NCBI RefSeq assembly: GCF_014698115.1
Contig: NZ_JACJSJ010000069.1
Span: 1-45,184, forward strand
Direction: 5' to 3'
DNA from: Nostoc sp. FACHB-973
Lineage (GTDB): Bacteria > Cyanobacteriota > Cyanobacteriia > Cyanobacteriales > Nostocaceae
DNA: 45,184 nt
Notes under the pieces: generated by a model
What the model was told of the DNA's origin: nothing
Databases searched by the model: none
What the model saw: only the letters and a program-made list of their open reading frames with translations
Shown here: one piece after another, positions 16,007 through 24,657 of the stretch
Numbering within the stretch: the stretch's first letter is position 1
Layout: the number at the start of each line of letters is the position of its first letter
Translations under genes and position numbers: made by a program

Positions 16007-17302
16007 TCAAATCCTTAGCCCATTAATAAAAGGAATTCCACCATACCTACCCCGTAGATAACCTTTTTGTAGTGATTCGTTTTCACGAGGTTGAAAGTCT
16101 GACAATGAATATAGTTTGGTCATACTTTTCTCTTTTTCAGTAAACCATACTTGATCTCGCCGTAGCATTTCTGCATCTAAAAGTATGGTGTCATGAGTTG
16201 TAAATATTAACTGAGCATTATTTTTATTAATTTCTGGATCGTTAAACATCTTAACTAATGCTTTGGAAAGCACTGAATGTAAACTTTTATCTAATTCATC
16301 TACCAACAATACTTCTCCATATTGTAAAACATAGAGCCAAAGCCCAGCCATTTCAAATAAACGTTGTGTACCATCAGATTCATCATCCATATCAAATTCT
16401 ATTTCTTGATCGGAATCATTCATTTTATGAAGAGTTATTACATCTACTTTTTGGATATCATCAATAATGTTTCTCTCTAGCTGTTCAATTTCCTGTTTAA
16501 TAAATTGGTTAAAGTAAGATAATAGTCCCTCAGGTATAGCTTTTTGTTGTATTTTAATTCCGGAAATACCAATATCTGCTTGATTTAGCAATTTAGCAAC
16601 TCTTTCTTGAAAACTATGATCCTCATCAAATATGCTAAGAGTAAATTCGATTGCATGAGAACTTGGACTGAGAATATTTATTTCATCCTGAAACCATTCA
16701 AATATCTCTGTTAGCTGAGGATGATTATTTTGTGCTGCATGAGATAAAAATAAAGAGTTAGAACGCACAAACTTTTTTATACGTAATTTTTCTCCCTTTA
16801 ATCCTTTGCCAAAAGACCATTTATATCCTTCATCTGTTTGAAATCTGGGATTATCTGGTATGTATTGACGAGAAAACCAATGTTGTTGGTGTTCATTTGG
16901 GTAAGCAATTAACCACTCTTCATATACCCGTTCTCGATTTAAAGAAATTCCATATTCATAACGAGTACCTTTATGAATAAAAATTACTTCAAAATTAGTA
17001 GGATTTTTTGCTGATTGGCTATTTAGTCTAAATGGCTCAATAGGTAATTTTTCACCAACTTGCATTCTGGTAGCTGAGTTCATTACTAGTCTTCTTAGCG
17101 TTTGTATAGCCAGCAGCAAATTGCTTTTACCTGAAGCGTTAGGTCCATAAATTACAGCACTGGTAAGTAAGCGTAGCTTATCAGTATTCGGCATGATAAA
17201 ACTATTAGTATCTAGCATCTTTTCATCTTCAGATGCCACCATACTAAATGTTTGCCTTTCCTGTATCGAACGATAATTTTCTATACTGAATTCAATAAGC
17301 AT
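16007..17302 (-). CDS. AAA family ATPase (AbiLi/RloA-like), defence partner of RloB
   Basis: The 431-residue protein is an SMC/ABC-like AAA_15/AAA_21 ATPase: start MLIEFSIENYRSIQERQTFS, Walker A IYGPNASGKSNLLLAIQ (residues about 53-69), Walker B EVLLVDELDKSLHS (about 331-344), and the switch segment AQLIFTTHDTILLD. It ends with the typical YLRGRYGGIPFING motif. In the AbiL system this protein probably senses phage infection and controls the RloB effector, leading to abortive infection; the trigger is not known from the sequence. It is the first gene of the pair and starts at ATG 17302. A terminator of ribBA lies about 120 bp upstream, so the pair needs its own promoter in 17303-17420. Confidence 0.88.
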   Translation of the reverse strand: MLIEFSIENYRSIQERQTFSMVASEDEKMLDTNSFIMPNTDKLRLLTSAVIYGPNASGKSNLLLAIQTLRRLVMNSATRMQVGEKLPIEPFRLNSQSAKNPTNFEVIFIHKGTRYEYGISLNRERVYEEWLIAYPNEHQQHWFSRQYIPDNPRFQTDEGYKWSFGKGLKGEKLRIKKFVRSNSLFLSHAAQNNHPQLTEIFEWFQDEINILSPSSHAIEFTLSIFDEDHSFQERVAKLLNQADIGISGIKIQQKAIPEGLLSYFNQFIKQEIEQLERNIIDDIQKVDVITLHKMNDSDQEIEFDMDDESDGTQRLFEMAGLWLYVLQYGEVLLVDELDKSLHSVLSKALVKMFNDPEINKNNAQLIFTTHDTILLDAEMLRRDQVWFTEKEKSMTKLYSLSDFQPRENESLQKGYLRGRYGGIPFINGLRI

Positions 17303-17420
17303 AACTGCAAACTTAATTAGCTATGTTCACACAAATCATTAATTGTTGAAAATAGCAAAAGTTATAGATACTATTCTCAAGCTGTATTATTAATTTAAGC
17401 ATACAGGCATAATAAACAAA

Positions 17421-17446
17421 TAGCTCTAGCTAAAGGGCTAGAGCTA
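17421..17446 (-). terminator. Terminator of ribBA
   Basis: TAGCTCTAGC (17421-17430) pairs perfectly with GCTAGAGCTA (17437-17446). In minus-strand direction the stem is followed by TTTGTTTATT about 50 nt after the ribBA stop. Confidence 0.65.
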
Positions 17447-17494
17447 GATAACAAATTTAGATAAATGCTGCGATTATGAGGACATAATTTGTCC

Positions 17495-19207
17495 CTATTT
17501 GCTAAAGCTGTAAATTTGCTGTGTCTCCAAGCGATCGCTAATCGATGAAGGCAGTGTACCATCCAAGAACATCTGCCGATCTAGTTGAACTTGTAAATTG
17601 CTCAAAGGATCGCAACCAGAAGAAATCAGAAATTCTATTTTCTGGATGTACGGTAACGTTGCAAGTTCATCTAAAATCTGGAAGATTGCTTGCAAGTAAG
17701 GATGACCGCTTTGACGATACCAATCACAGCTAGCAACTTTTGGCTGATCGAAACCTAAGTGTATTGTTAGAGATGGCTCGTCAAATAAAGCGATCGCCAA
17801 CGGACGCGCTTCTTCCTGCAATAATAGATCGTGGGTTCTCGCTAAATGTCGCAGTTTCTCTAGGCGTTCATAGCGTTTTGTCACCAACTGTGGGTCATCT
17901 TGCCAGTGAATTGCCACTGTTACCAGATAAGTCTGTAACAACATGTGACCGAGCTTTTTAGCCTTTGTTGCTAGGTAATAAGAATTGTAGTCATTCGCTT
18001 CAATTAATAATGGCACGCGATCGACTACTTCCAATCCATAGCCCTTGACTCCAGCAATTTTACGGGGATTATTGGTAATTAGACGTATCTTTTTTATACC
18101 CAAATCCATGAGCATTTGCGCCCCCATACCGTAGTCTCGCAAGTCAGCAGGAAATCCCAAACGCTCGTTGGCTTCTACTGTATCGAGTCCCATATCTTGC
18201 AACGAGTAGGCTTTTAGCTTATTAATCAAGCCGATTCCTCGTCCTTCTTGGCGTAGGTATACAACGACACCTTGACCAGCAGTCTCAATCATTTTCAGTG
18301 CTGCTTGTAACTGCATCCGACAGTCGCAGCGCAAAGAACCCAAAGCATCACCAGTTAAGCATTCGGAGTGCATCCGCACCATCACCGGCTCATCTTTGAA
18401 ATTAGCTGGATCGCCCTTGACAATTGCAACGTGTTCTGTATTGTCCAAGGTGTGGCGGTAGGCGTAAATTTCAAACTGACCGAACTGACTGGGTAGCTTA
18501 GTAATGACCTCACGATACACTAGGCGATCATACTTGAGGCGATAACTAATTAAATCTGCAATACTGATAATTTTTAAATTGTGATGTCTAGCATATTCAA
18601 TTAACTGCTGTAACCGCGCCATCGAGCCATCAGGGTTTTGAATTTCACAAATTACCCCAGCGGGGTATAACCCTGCTAACCTAGCTAAGTCCACGGCGGC
18701 TTCTGTATGCCCTGCGCGTTTGAGTACGCCTCCAGCCTTAGCCCGAATCGGAAAAATGTGTCCAGGACGACGTAAATCAGTGGGTTTTGTGGCCGGATTG
18801 AGAGTAACCTGGATAGTGCGGGCGCGGTCTTCGGCTGAGATGCCTGTAGTCACGCCCAAATCTGGACCGGCGTCAATACTGACGGTGAAGGCGGTTTGGT
18901 TAGTATCTGTAATATTGCTTACCATTAAGGGTAAGTCTAATTCGTCTAGGCGATCGCCTGTCATTGCCAAACAAATCAGCCCTCTAGCTTCCACCGCCAT
19001 AAAATTAATCATGTCCGGTGTAGCAAATTGGGCAGCGCAAATCAAGTCGCCTTCATTTTCCCTATTTTCATCATCTACCACGACAATGACACGACCAGCT
19101 TTTAGGTCTGCCAAGGCGGCATCAATTGGATCAAATTGAGAAACTTGGGTAGTCTTAGGCTGTGACACAGAGAGATTTCCAGCTACCAACGTAAATTTTT
19201 TTAACAA
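17495..19207 (-). CDS. ribBA: Bifunctional DHBP synthase / GTP cyclohydrolase II with C-terminal extension
   Basis: This 570-codon gene makes both entry enzymes of riboflavin synthesis. The RibB half (residues about 20-215) shows DDENRENEGDLICAA and GHTEAAVDLARLAGLYP. The RibA half (about 220-420) shows the zinc-binding HSECLTGDALGSLRCDC, RQEGRGIGLINKLKAY and DLRDYGMGAQML. A further ~150 residues follow (from about 420: VAIHWQDDPQLVTKRYERL to the end), absent from E. coli-type enzymes but usual in cyanobacteria; its role is unknown to me. The start is uncertain: TTG 19207 has AGAAG upstream, while GTG 19168 gives the more familiar beginning SQPKTTQVSQFD. No FMN riboswitch was recognised upstream. 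Confidence 0.95.
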   Translation of the reverse strand: MLKKFTLVAGNLSVSQPKTTQVSQFDPIDAALADLKAGRVIVVVDDENRENEGDLICAAQFATPDMINFMAVEARGLICLAMTGDRLDELDLPLMVSNITDTNQTAFTVSIDAGPDLGVTTGISAEDRARTIQVTLNPATKPTDLRRPGHIFPIRAKAGGVLKRAGHTEAAVDLARLAGLYPAGVICEIQNPDGSMARLQQLIEYARHHNLKIISIADLISYRLKYDRLVYREVITKLPSQFGQFEIYAYRHTLDNTEHVAIVKGDPANFKDEPVMVRMHSECLTGDALGSLRCDCRMQLQAALKMIETAGQGVVVYLRQEGRGIGLINKLKAYSLQDMGLDTVEANERLGFPADLRDYGMGAQMLMDLGIKKIRLITNNPRKIAGVKGYGLEVVDRVPLLIEANDYNSYYLATKAKKLGHMLLQTYLVTVAIHWQDDPQLVTKRYERLEKLRHLARTHDLLLQEEARPLAIALFDEPSLTIHLGFDQPKVASCDWYRQSGHPYLQAIFQILDELATLPYIQKIEFLISSGCDPLSNLQVQLDRQMFLDGTLPSSISDRLETQQIYSFSK

Positions 19208-19301
19208 TTTCTTCTTTTAGATTGTAGCTCCTTTATCTGCCAGAGAAGTAGACTAGCAATGATTTGATAACATGGCAAAAATTTCTGCCACTATGGGGAA
19301 C

Positions 19302-19421
19302 GCGGGGGATGAGGGAGATGAGGGAGATGAGGGAGATTAGGGGGATGAGGGAGATAGAGAAGTATTTTCTTCCTCATCTGCCCCTACTCCCTCATCTTCC
19401 CTATCTCCCTCATCTCCCCGA
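19302..19421. repeat. GATGAGGGA nonamer array with facing complementary arm
   Basis: About six GATGAGGGA units (19306-19360) face complementary CCCTCATCT-type units (19370-19420). The two arms could form a hairpin of about 50 bp. It sits in the divergent gap between ribBA and argC, so it lies in the promoter or leader region of one of them. Confidence 0.85.
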
Positions 19422-19528
19422 AACAAAGTTGAGGCGAGATGCAGCGTTTTGTACGCTCTGCGTCTGGTCGCTGATATTGTTGATAGCTGGGAACGAATTA
19501 ACCATTCATGGGATAAGGATTTGGGATC

Positions 19529-20587
19529 ATGGGCAAATTTAGACGCGTACCCGTTGGGATTGTTGGCGCGTCGGGCTATGGCGGAGTACAGTTAGTACGA
19601 CTACTGATGGATCATCCAGAAGTCGAACTGGTTTATTTAGGTGGTGAGAACAGCATCGGCAAATCCCTGGGGGATCTTTACCCGCACTTGACTCATGCAG
19701 CTAATCTGCCAATAGAGGCGGTAGAACCAGAGATAATTGCTAACCGCTGTGAAGTAGTTTTCCTGTCTTTACCAGATGGTCTGGCTTGGCAAATCGCGCC
19801 CACACTGTTGGAAAAAGGATGTAAAGTACTGGATCTAAGTGCAGACTATCGGTTCAGTGATTTGGCAACTTATACAACCTGGTATGGTATTGAGAGAAGC
19901 GATCGCTCTACTGCTGCAACAGCTGTTTATGGATTACCAGAACTTTACCGCGATCGCATTACCGAAGCTCAACTCATTGGCTGTCCTGGTTGCTATCCCA
20001 CTGCGAGTCTGCTTGCACTTTCGCCACTGTTAAAGCAAGGTTTAATTGTCCCAGAAACAGCTATTATCGATGCCAAGTCTGGCACATCCGGCAGCGGACG
20101 GCAACCCAAAACTAACTTATTACTAGCTGAAGCAGACAACTCCATAGCACCTTATAGTGTTGGCCGTCACCGTGATACCCCAGAAATTGAGCAAATTTGC
20201 AGTGATTTAGCTGGTCACGAACTGACGATCCAATTTACACCACACCTCATCCCAATGGTACGCGGTATTTTAGCAACCGTATACGCCACAATGCGCGACC
20301 CCGGTCTTGTGGGAGATGATTTGCTTACAATTTTCTCAGCCTTCTACCGCAATTCTCCTTGGATAAAAGTCTGCGGTAGCGGTGTTTATCCCCAAACAAA
20401 ATGGGCTAACGGCAGCAATCTTTGTTACATCGGTGTAGAAGTTGACCCGCGCACAGGTCGCGTGATTGTCATGTCAGCAATTGACAACCTGATTAAAGGG
20501 CAAGCGGGTCAAGCGATTCAGTGTTTAAACCTGATGATGGGCTGGGATGAAACCTTGGGGTTGCCGAAGTTGGGGTTTTATCCGTGA
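19529..20587 (+). CDS. argC: N-acetyl-gamma-glutamyl-phosphate reductase
   Basis: The 352-residue enzyme reduces N-acetylglutamyl phosphate to the semialdehyde in arginine synthesis, using NADPH. The N-terminal nucleotide-binding motif is GIVGASGYGGVQLVRLL (about residues 9-25). The catalytic cysteine lies in IGCPGCYPTASLL (about 155). DAKSGTSGSGRQPK and the substrate segment HRDTPEIEQ follow, with HLIPMVRGILATVY near the end of the catalytic domain. ATG 19529 has AAGGA 9 nt upstream. It converges on eno, and the 80-bp gap between the stops is filled by minisatellite arms. No other arg gene is adjacent, as is usual in cyanobacteria. Confidence 0.97.
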   Translation: MGKFRRVPVGIVGASGYGGVQLVRLLMDHPEVELVYLGGENSIGKSLGDLYPHLTHAANLPIEAVEPEIIANRCEVVFLSLPDGLAWQIAPTLLEKGCKVLDLSADYRFSDLATYTTWYGIERSDRSTAATAVYGLPELYRDRITEAQLIGCPGCYPTASLLALSPLLKQGLIVPETAIIDAKSGTSGSGRQPKTNLLLAEADNSIAPYSVGRHRDTPEIEQICSDLAGHELTIQFTPHLIPMVRGILATVYATMRDPGLVGDDLLTIFSAFYRNSPWIKVCGSGVYPQTKWANGSNLCYIGVEVDPRTGRVIVMSAIDNLIKGQAGQAIQCLNLMMGWDETLGLPKLGFYP

Positions 20588-20665
20588 AGAATGGGGAGTG
20601 GGGAGTGGGGAATGGGGAGTGGGGAATACCCTACTCCCTACTCCCTATTCCCTACTCCCCATCCT
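20586..20665. terminator. Minisatellite hairpin between convergent argC and eno
   Basis: Five GGGGAGT/GGGGAAT heptamers (about 20592-20627) face complementary CTACTCC/CTATTCC heptamers (about 20628-20662). The arms would fold into a stem of about 30 bp immediately between the two stop codons, so it probably acts as a bidirectional terminator. Confidence 0.6.
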
Positions 20666-20667
20666 CT

Positions 20668-21957
20668 CTACTTCGGTCCCAAACCCACAGCACCAGCATA
20701 CACGGCGCGATCGCCTAGTTCATCTTCAATTCGCAGCAAGCGATTATATTTTGCTACCCGTTCGCTGCGACACAGGGAACCTGTTTTGATTTGACCGGCA
20801 CGGGTGGCTACGGCTAAATCGGCGATGGTTGTGTCTTCGGTTTCACCGGAACGATGGCTAATTACTGAACGGAAACCGTTGCGAGTTGCCAAGTCAATTG
20901 TTTGTAAGGTTTCGGTGAGAGAACCAATTTGATTGAGTTTAATCAAAATGGCATTCCCGGCTTTGTCTTGGATGCCTCTTTGCAGGCGAGTAACATTGGT
21001 CACAAACAAGTCATCTCCTACCAACTGCACCCGCGAACCTAATTTCTGGGTGAGCAATTGCCAACTTTGCCAATCTTCCTCGTGTAAACCATCTTCAATT
21101 GAGACAATGGGATATTGGTCAACTAGTTGAGCCAGGTAATCAATAAACTCAGTGGGCGCATGAGGTTTACCATCGTAAACATACTGACCATTCTTGTAAA
21201 ACTCGCTAGCCGCCACATCCAACGCCAAAGCGACTTGCTCCCCTGGCTTGTACCCAGCTTGTTCAATGGCAGCAACCAGCAATTCCAAAGCCACCTGATT
21301 GGACTCTAAGTTAGGGGCAAAACCGCCTTCATCGCCCACACCAGTCAGCAAACCTTTCTCATCTAATACTTTGCTGAGGGTAGCAAACACCTCGGCACCC
21401 CAACGCAAGGCTTCCCTAAAGGAAGTTGCCCCAATTGGGACAATCATAAATTCTTGAAAATCTACGTTGTTGGCTGCGTGTGCGCCGCCGTTAATGACAT
21501 TCATCAACGGTACTGGTAGTAAATTTGCTAGTGGGCCACCCAAATAACGATACAGAGGAATTGCTAGAGATTCGGCACCGGCTTTAGCTGCTGCGAGGGA
21601 AACCGCCAAAATCGCATTCGCCCCCAAATTGGATTTGTTATCAGAACCATCGATCGCAATCATTGTGCGGTCTAATAGTTCTTGGTTGAGGACATCCAAG
21701 TTGAGTAATTTTGGGGCAAGTACCTCTTTGACGTTTTGTACCGCCTTCAGGACTCCTTTACCGCCATAACGGCTTTTATCACCATCACGCAATTCGTGTG
21801 CCTCAAAAGAGCCAGTGGAGGCACCACTGGGAACCTGCGCCAGCCCTACAGCGCCGTTGGCGACATACACCTCGGCTTCAATTGTCGGTCTACCGCGTGA
21901 ATCAAGAATTTCACGAGCTGCGATCGCTTCAATGGCAGTATCTAGAATGTGACTCAT
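20668..21957 (-). CDS. eno: Enolase
   Basis: The 429-residue glycolytic enzyme interconverts 2-phosphoglycerate and phosphoenolpyruvate with Mg2+. Family landmarks are AREILDSRGRPTIEAEV (residues about 14-30), VPSGASTGSFEAHELRDGD, GVGDEGGFAPNL (around 206), SIEDGLHEEDW, LVGDDLFVTN, KLNQIGSLTET with the catalytic lysine, and SHRSGETEDTTIADLAV. Length and motifs are complete. ATG 21957 has AAGGA about 10 nt upstream. It lies back to back with the NACHT gene across a 350-bp gap. Confidence 0.98.
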   Translation of the reverse strand: MSHILDTAIEAIAAREILDSRGRPTIEAEVYVANGAVGLAQVPSGASTGSFEAHELRDGDKSRYGGKGVLKAVQNVKEVLAPKLLNLDVLNQELLDRTMIAIDGSDNKSNLGANAILAVSLAAAKAGAESLAIPLYRYLGGPLANLLPVPLMNVINGGAHAANNVDFQEFMIVPIGATSFREALRWGAEVFATLSKVLDEKGLLTGVGDEGGFAPNLESNQVALELLVAAIEQAGYKPGEQVALALDVAASEFYKNGQYVYDGKPHAPTEFIDYLAQLVDQYPIVSIEDGLHEEDWQSWQLLTQKLGSRVQLVGDDLFVTNVTRLQRGIQDKAGNAILIKLNQIGSLTETLQTIDLATRNGFRSVISHRSGETEDTTIADLAVATRAGQIKTGSLCRSERVAKYNRLLRIEDELGDRAVYAGAVGLGPK

Positions 21958-22309
21958 TTGTACTTTGTCCTTTGTTTGAGTGTTTTACTTACGCATATAG
22001 TCCAGTGGCCTAACCCAATCGTAAGCATAGGCGTTTAAACAGCTTTGTCGGCTGACATTAAAGAAGATTTCCACAGTTGGAGTCAACTGACAGGAGAATT
22101 AATCGGATTCTGGAACTTTCGTAAGCTGGATTTACTTACAGCAGATTTCATGTTAATGAAGTACACCATCTAAGTCTGGTAGCTAGGCTCAGAACCTATT
22201 GTCATTCTGAATTCTGTTAGCGTAGCGGGGCGTAGCCCATTCTGACTTCTGAATTCTGACTCCTGACTCCTGAATTCTGCTGTATGTAACAGCGAATTAA
22301 ATAATACTC
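21958..22309. other. Divergent gap between eno and the NACHT gene, with small repeats
   Basis: No gene seen. It should hold the eno promoter in its first part. Bases 22214-22240 carry an AGCGTAGCGGGGCGTAGCCC repeat, and 22234-22280 a CTGAATTCTGACTCCTGACT repeat array, both common in Nostoc genomes. Confidence 0.5.
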
Positions 22310-24652
22310 GTGCAAGATATAATACTTCAACAAAAAACTTATAAACAGATGAAGAATCATTTTAATTTAACTTCTCGCAGCAAATTCAAGCTGCTAATTT
22401 TCACTATATTTTTTGTTTTAAGTTTCGTTAGTTCAGTTTTCAGCCAAACTCCTAAACCAACACTGACTCCCGATATTAAAGCCAAAGCTGCTTTGATACA
22501 AGACATTAAAGACTATGCAGAACGTCATGTGAAAAATGACAAATCAATGGATACAGGATTAGTAATCAACCTATACGGTAAAAACTCCGTGGGATTATCA
22601 GCCCCAGAAATTGCTAAAATTTACGAAGACGAGTATACCAAACAAAAGGATAAAAAAGACAATGATTTATCTGAAAAAGTTAAAAATAATATATTTTTAG
22701 GTTTGGGCTGGGGTGCAGCGACTATCTTATTTATTTTATTGATTTTAAAGGAGACCATACAAAAATATTTGACTATAGTAGTTGATTCACTAGTTAATTT
22801 AACTTATAGGAATATTTCGGGGCTGGCTATTTTTTCGTCTTGGTCACTTAGACGCTATAAACAGGGATTAATTAACAAACATCAAACTCTCAATATTTCT
22901 TTTAGACCAAATAAACCTTTACAACTTAGAGAAGTTTTTGTTCCTCTCAAGGTAAGTGGAACATCAGATAGAGATTCAATTTTAGCTGACAAAGCAATTA
23001 TTAAATATCCTCGCTTATTAATTAGAGGTATTCCAGGCGCAGGTAAGTCAATTTTATTAAAATATTTAACTTTATCTTGGGCTGATGGAAAATTAAACCA
23101 AGCTTTGCCTAAACATGTGCCTGTTTTGTTGGAACTACATCGTCTTAACAATCCCAATTTAAATCAAGAATATTTCCAAAAGCAATTAGTTGATGCTTTT
23201 GCGAGAGATGATTTTCCCAATGCCGAGCGTTTTGTTACTCAAGGCTTAGAAAATGGAACATTGATGTTATTTTTAGATGGACTAGATGAAGTTAATAGTA
23301 ATTTACGTCCGCAAGTAATCAAAGAGATTAAAGATTTATTAGATAAATTTGATAAGTGTCGAGTAGTTATTACTTGTCGAACGGCAGTTTATAATCATGA
23401 ATTTTCAGAAGATATTGACCAGACATTAGATATTATTGACTTTAGCGATCGCCAAATTCGTCGCTTTTTAGGAGCATGGAAAAACCAAATGCCTCCGGAA
23501 AAATCTATAGATCAATTAATGCAGACTTTACGAGAACGTCCTCAAATAATGTCTTTGGCTAGAAATCCTTTATTGTTAACAATAATTGCTTATCTTTATA
23601 CAGATACTCCATTTATTTTACCCCACTCCCGGGCTGAATTTTATCAAAAGTCAACTGATATTTTATTAGATTCTTGGGATACTGCAAAGAATCAGCGAAA
23701 TCAATATAAAGCAAGTGATAAACGTCGAGTTTTACAATTTTTAGCTCTTTTTATTCAAGATAATGCCACTCAAAATACAACAGAGCGTCGTAGTTTAGAT
23801 TATCCAACAGTATTAGCACAAATTAAACAGGTGCTGCCCTCATTAAATTTAAATTCAGAACAAGCTCAAGCAATATTAGAAGAAATAGAACAGCGTAGTG
23901 GTTTACTACTAAAGATTGATGGTGGTGAACGTTACCAATTTGCTCATTTAACTCTACAAGAATTCTTTGCTGCTGCTGCTTTATTAGATAAAGGAGATGA
24001 TTTAGTACAAAAATTTAGAATAGACCGAGTAACTTGGCGAGAAGTAGTTAAACTTTGGTGTGGTTTAGCTCTAAATAGTACAAATGTAATTCAGGCTGTT
24101 TATCAACAAGATTCAGTAACAGCTTTTGAGTGTATAGCAGATGCTCAACAAGTAGATCAAAGATTAGCAGATGAGATTATTGATAATTTGAAACAACAGT
24201 TAGAAAAAGTGAATAATGATGAACAATTAGCCATTGCTTTCGGTGCAGTAGCAGCAGCAGGTTCCCGTCAAAGAGGACAGGTAATGTTTGAGTTTTTAGA
24301 ATCAACATTAAAAACTTCTTCTGATTCAGAACTTAAAAAAGCTGCTGTTAGTGCTTTATCAAGGACGAATTTACCTCAAGCAGCAGAAATATTGTTTCAA
24401 TATTATCAACAGCAAAACTTTCCTGAAGCTCGTCAAGCCTTAATTCGTATGGGAGATTTAGCTGTATTTCAGTTGCAATCTTTAGCAGATACAGGTAATG
24501 AATCAGCTATGCAAGATTTAGTAGAAATTGGAACACCTTATGCAGCTGAAATTCTGAAAGAGATACAGAATAATCCTAATTCTAGGCTCGCACAAAAAGC
24601 AGCTTTATATCTAGCAGAACTAACCAATAAGCAAACCTATTCTGATGATTAA
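22310..24652 (+). CDS. NACHT-domain STAND NTPase with N-terminal signal/membrane segments and HEAT-like C-terminus
   Basis: The open frame gives 780 residues, but ATG 22349 (residue 14) is the better start because it yields a signal-peptide-like start (KLLIFTIFFVLSFVSSVFSQ). A second membrane segment lies at about 127-147 (LGLGWGAATILFILLIL). The NACHT module follows: Walker A LLIRGIPGAGKSILLKYL (about 237-254), Walker B LMLFLDGLDEVNS (about 318-330), sensor RVVITCRTAVYN, and the winged-helix-like FAHLTLQEFFAAAALL (about 543-558). The last 170 residues look like HEAT-type helices (AAVSALSRTNLPQAAEIL). Bacterial NACHT proteins are NLR-like sensors, several active against phage. It is followed after 5 bp by a membrane protein gene, implying a two-gene operon. 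Confidence 0.88.
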   Translation: MQDIILQQKTYKQMKNHFNLTSRSKFKLLIFTIFFVLSFVSSVFSQTPKPTLTPDIKAKAALIQDIKDYAERHVKNDKSMDTGLVINLYGKNSVGLSAPEIAKIYEDEYTKQKDKKDNDLSEKVKNNIFLGLGWGAATILFILLILKETIQKYLTIVVDSLVNLTYRNISGLAIFSSWSLRRYKQGLINKHQTLNISFRPNKPLQLREVFVPLKVSGTSDRDSILADKAIIKYPRLLIRGIPGAGKSILLKYLTLSWADGKLNQALPKHVPVLLELHRLNNPNLNQEYFQKQLVDAFARDDFPNAERFVTQGLENGTLMLFLDGLDEVNSNLRPQVIKEIKDLLDKFDKCRVVITCRTAVYNHEFSEDIDQTLDIIDFSDRQIRRFLGAWKNQMPPEKSIDQLMQTLRERPQIMSLARNPLLLTIIAYLYTDTPFILPHSRAEFYQKSTDILLDSWDTAKNQRNQYKASDKRRVLQFLALFIQDNATQNTTERRSLDYPTVLAQIKQVLPSLNLNSEQAQAILEEIEQRSGLLLKIDGGERYQFAHLTLQEFFAAAALLDKGDDLVQKFRIDRVTWREVVKLWCGLALNSTNVIQAVYQQDSVTAFECIADAQQVDQRLADEIIDNLKQQLEKVNNDEQLAIAFGAVAAAGSRQRGQVMFEFLESTLKTSSDSELKKAAVSALSRTNLPQAAEILFQYYQQQNFPEARQALIRMGDLAVFQLQSLADTGNESAMQDLVEIGTPYAAEILKEIQNNPNSRLAQKAALYLAELTNKQTYSDD

Positions 24653-24657
24653 TAATT

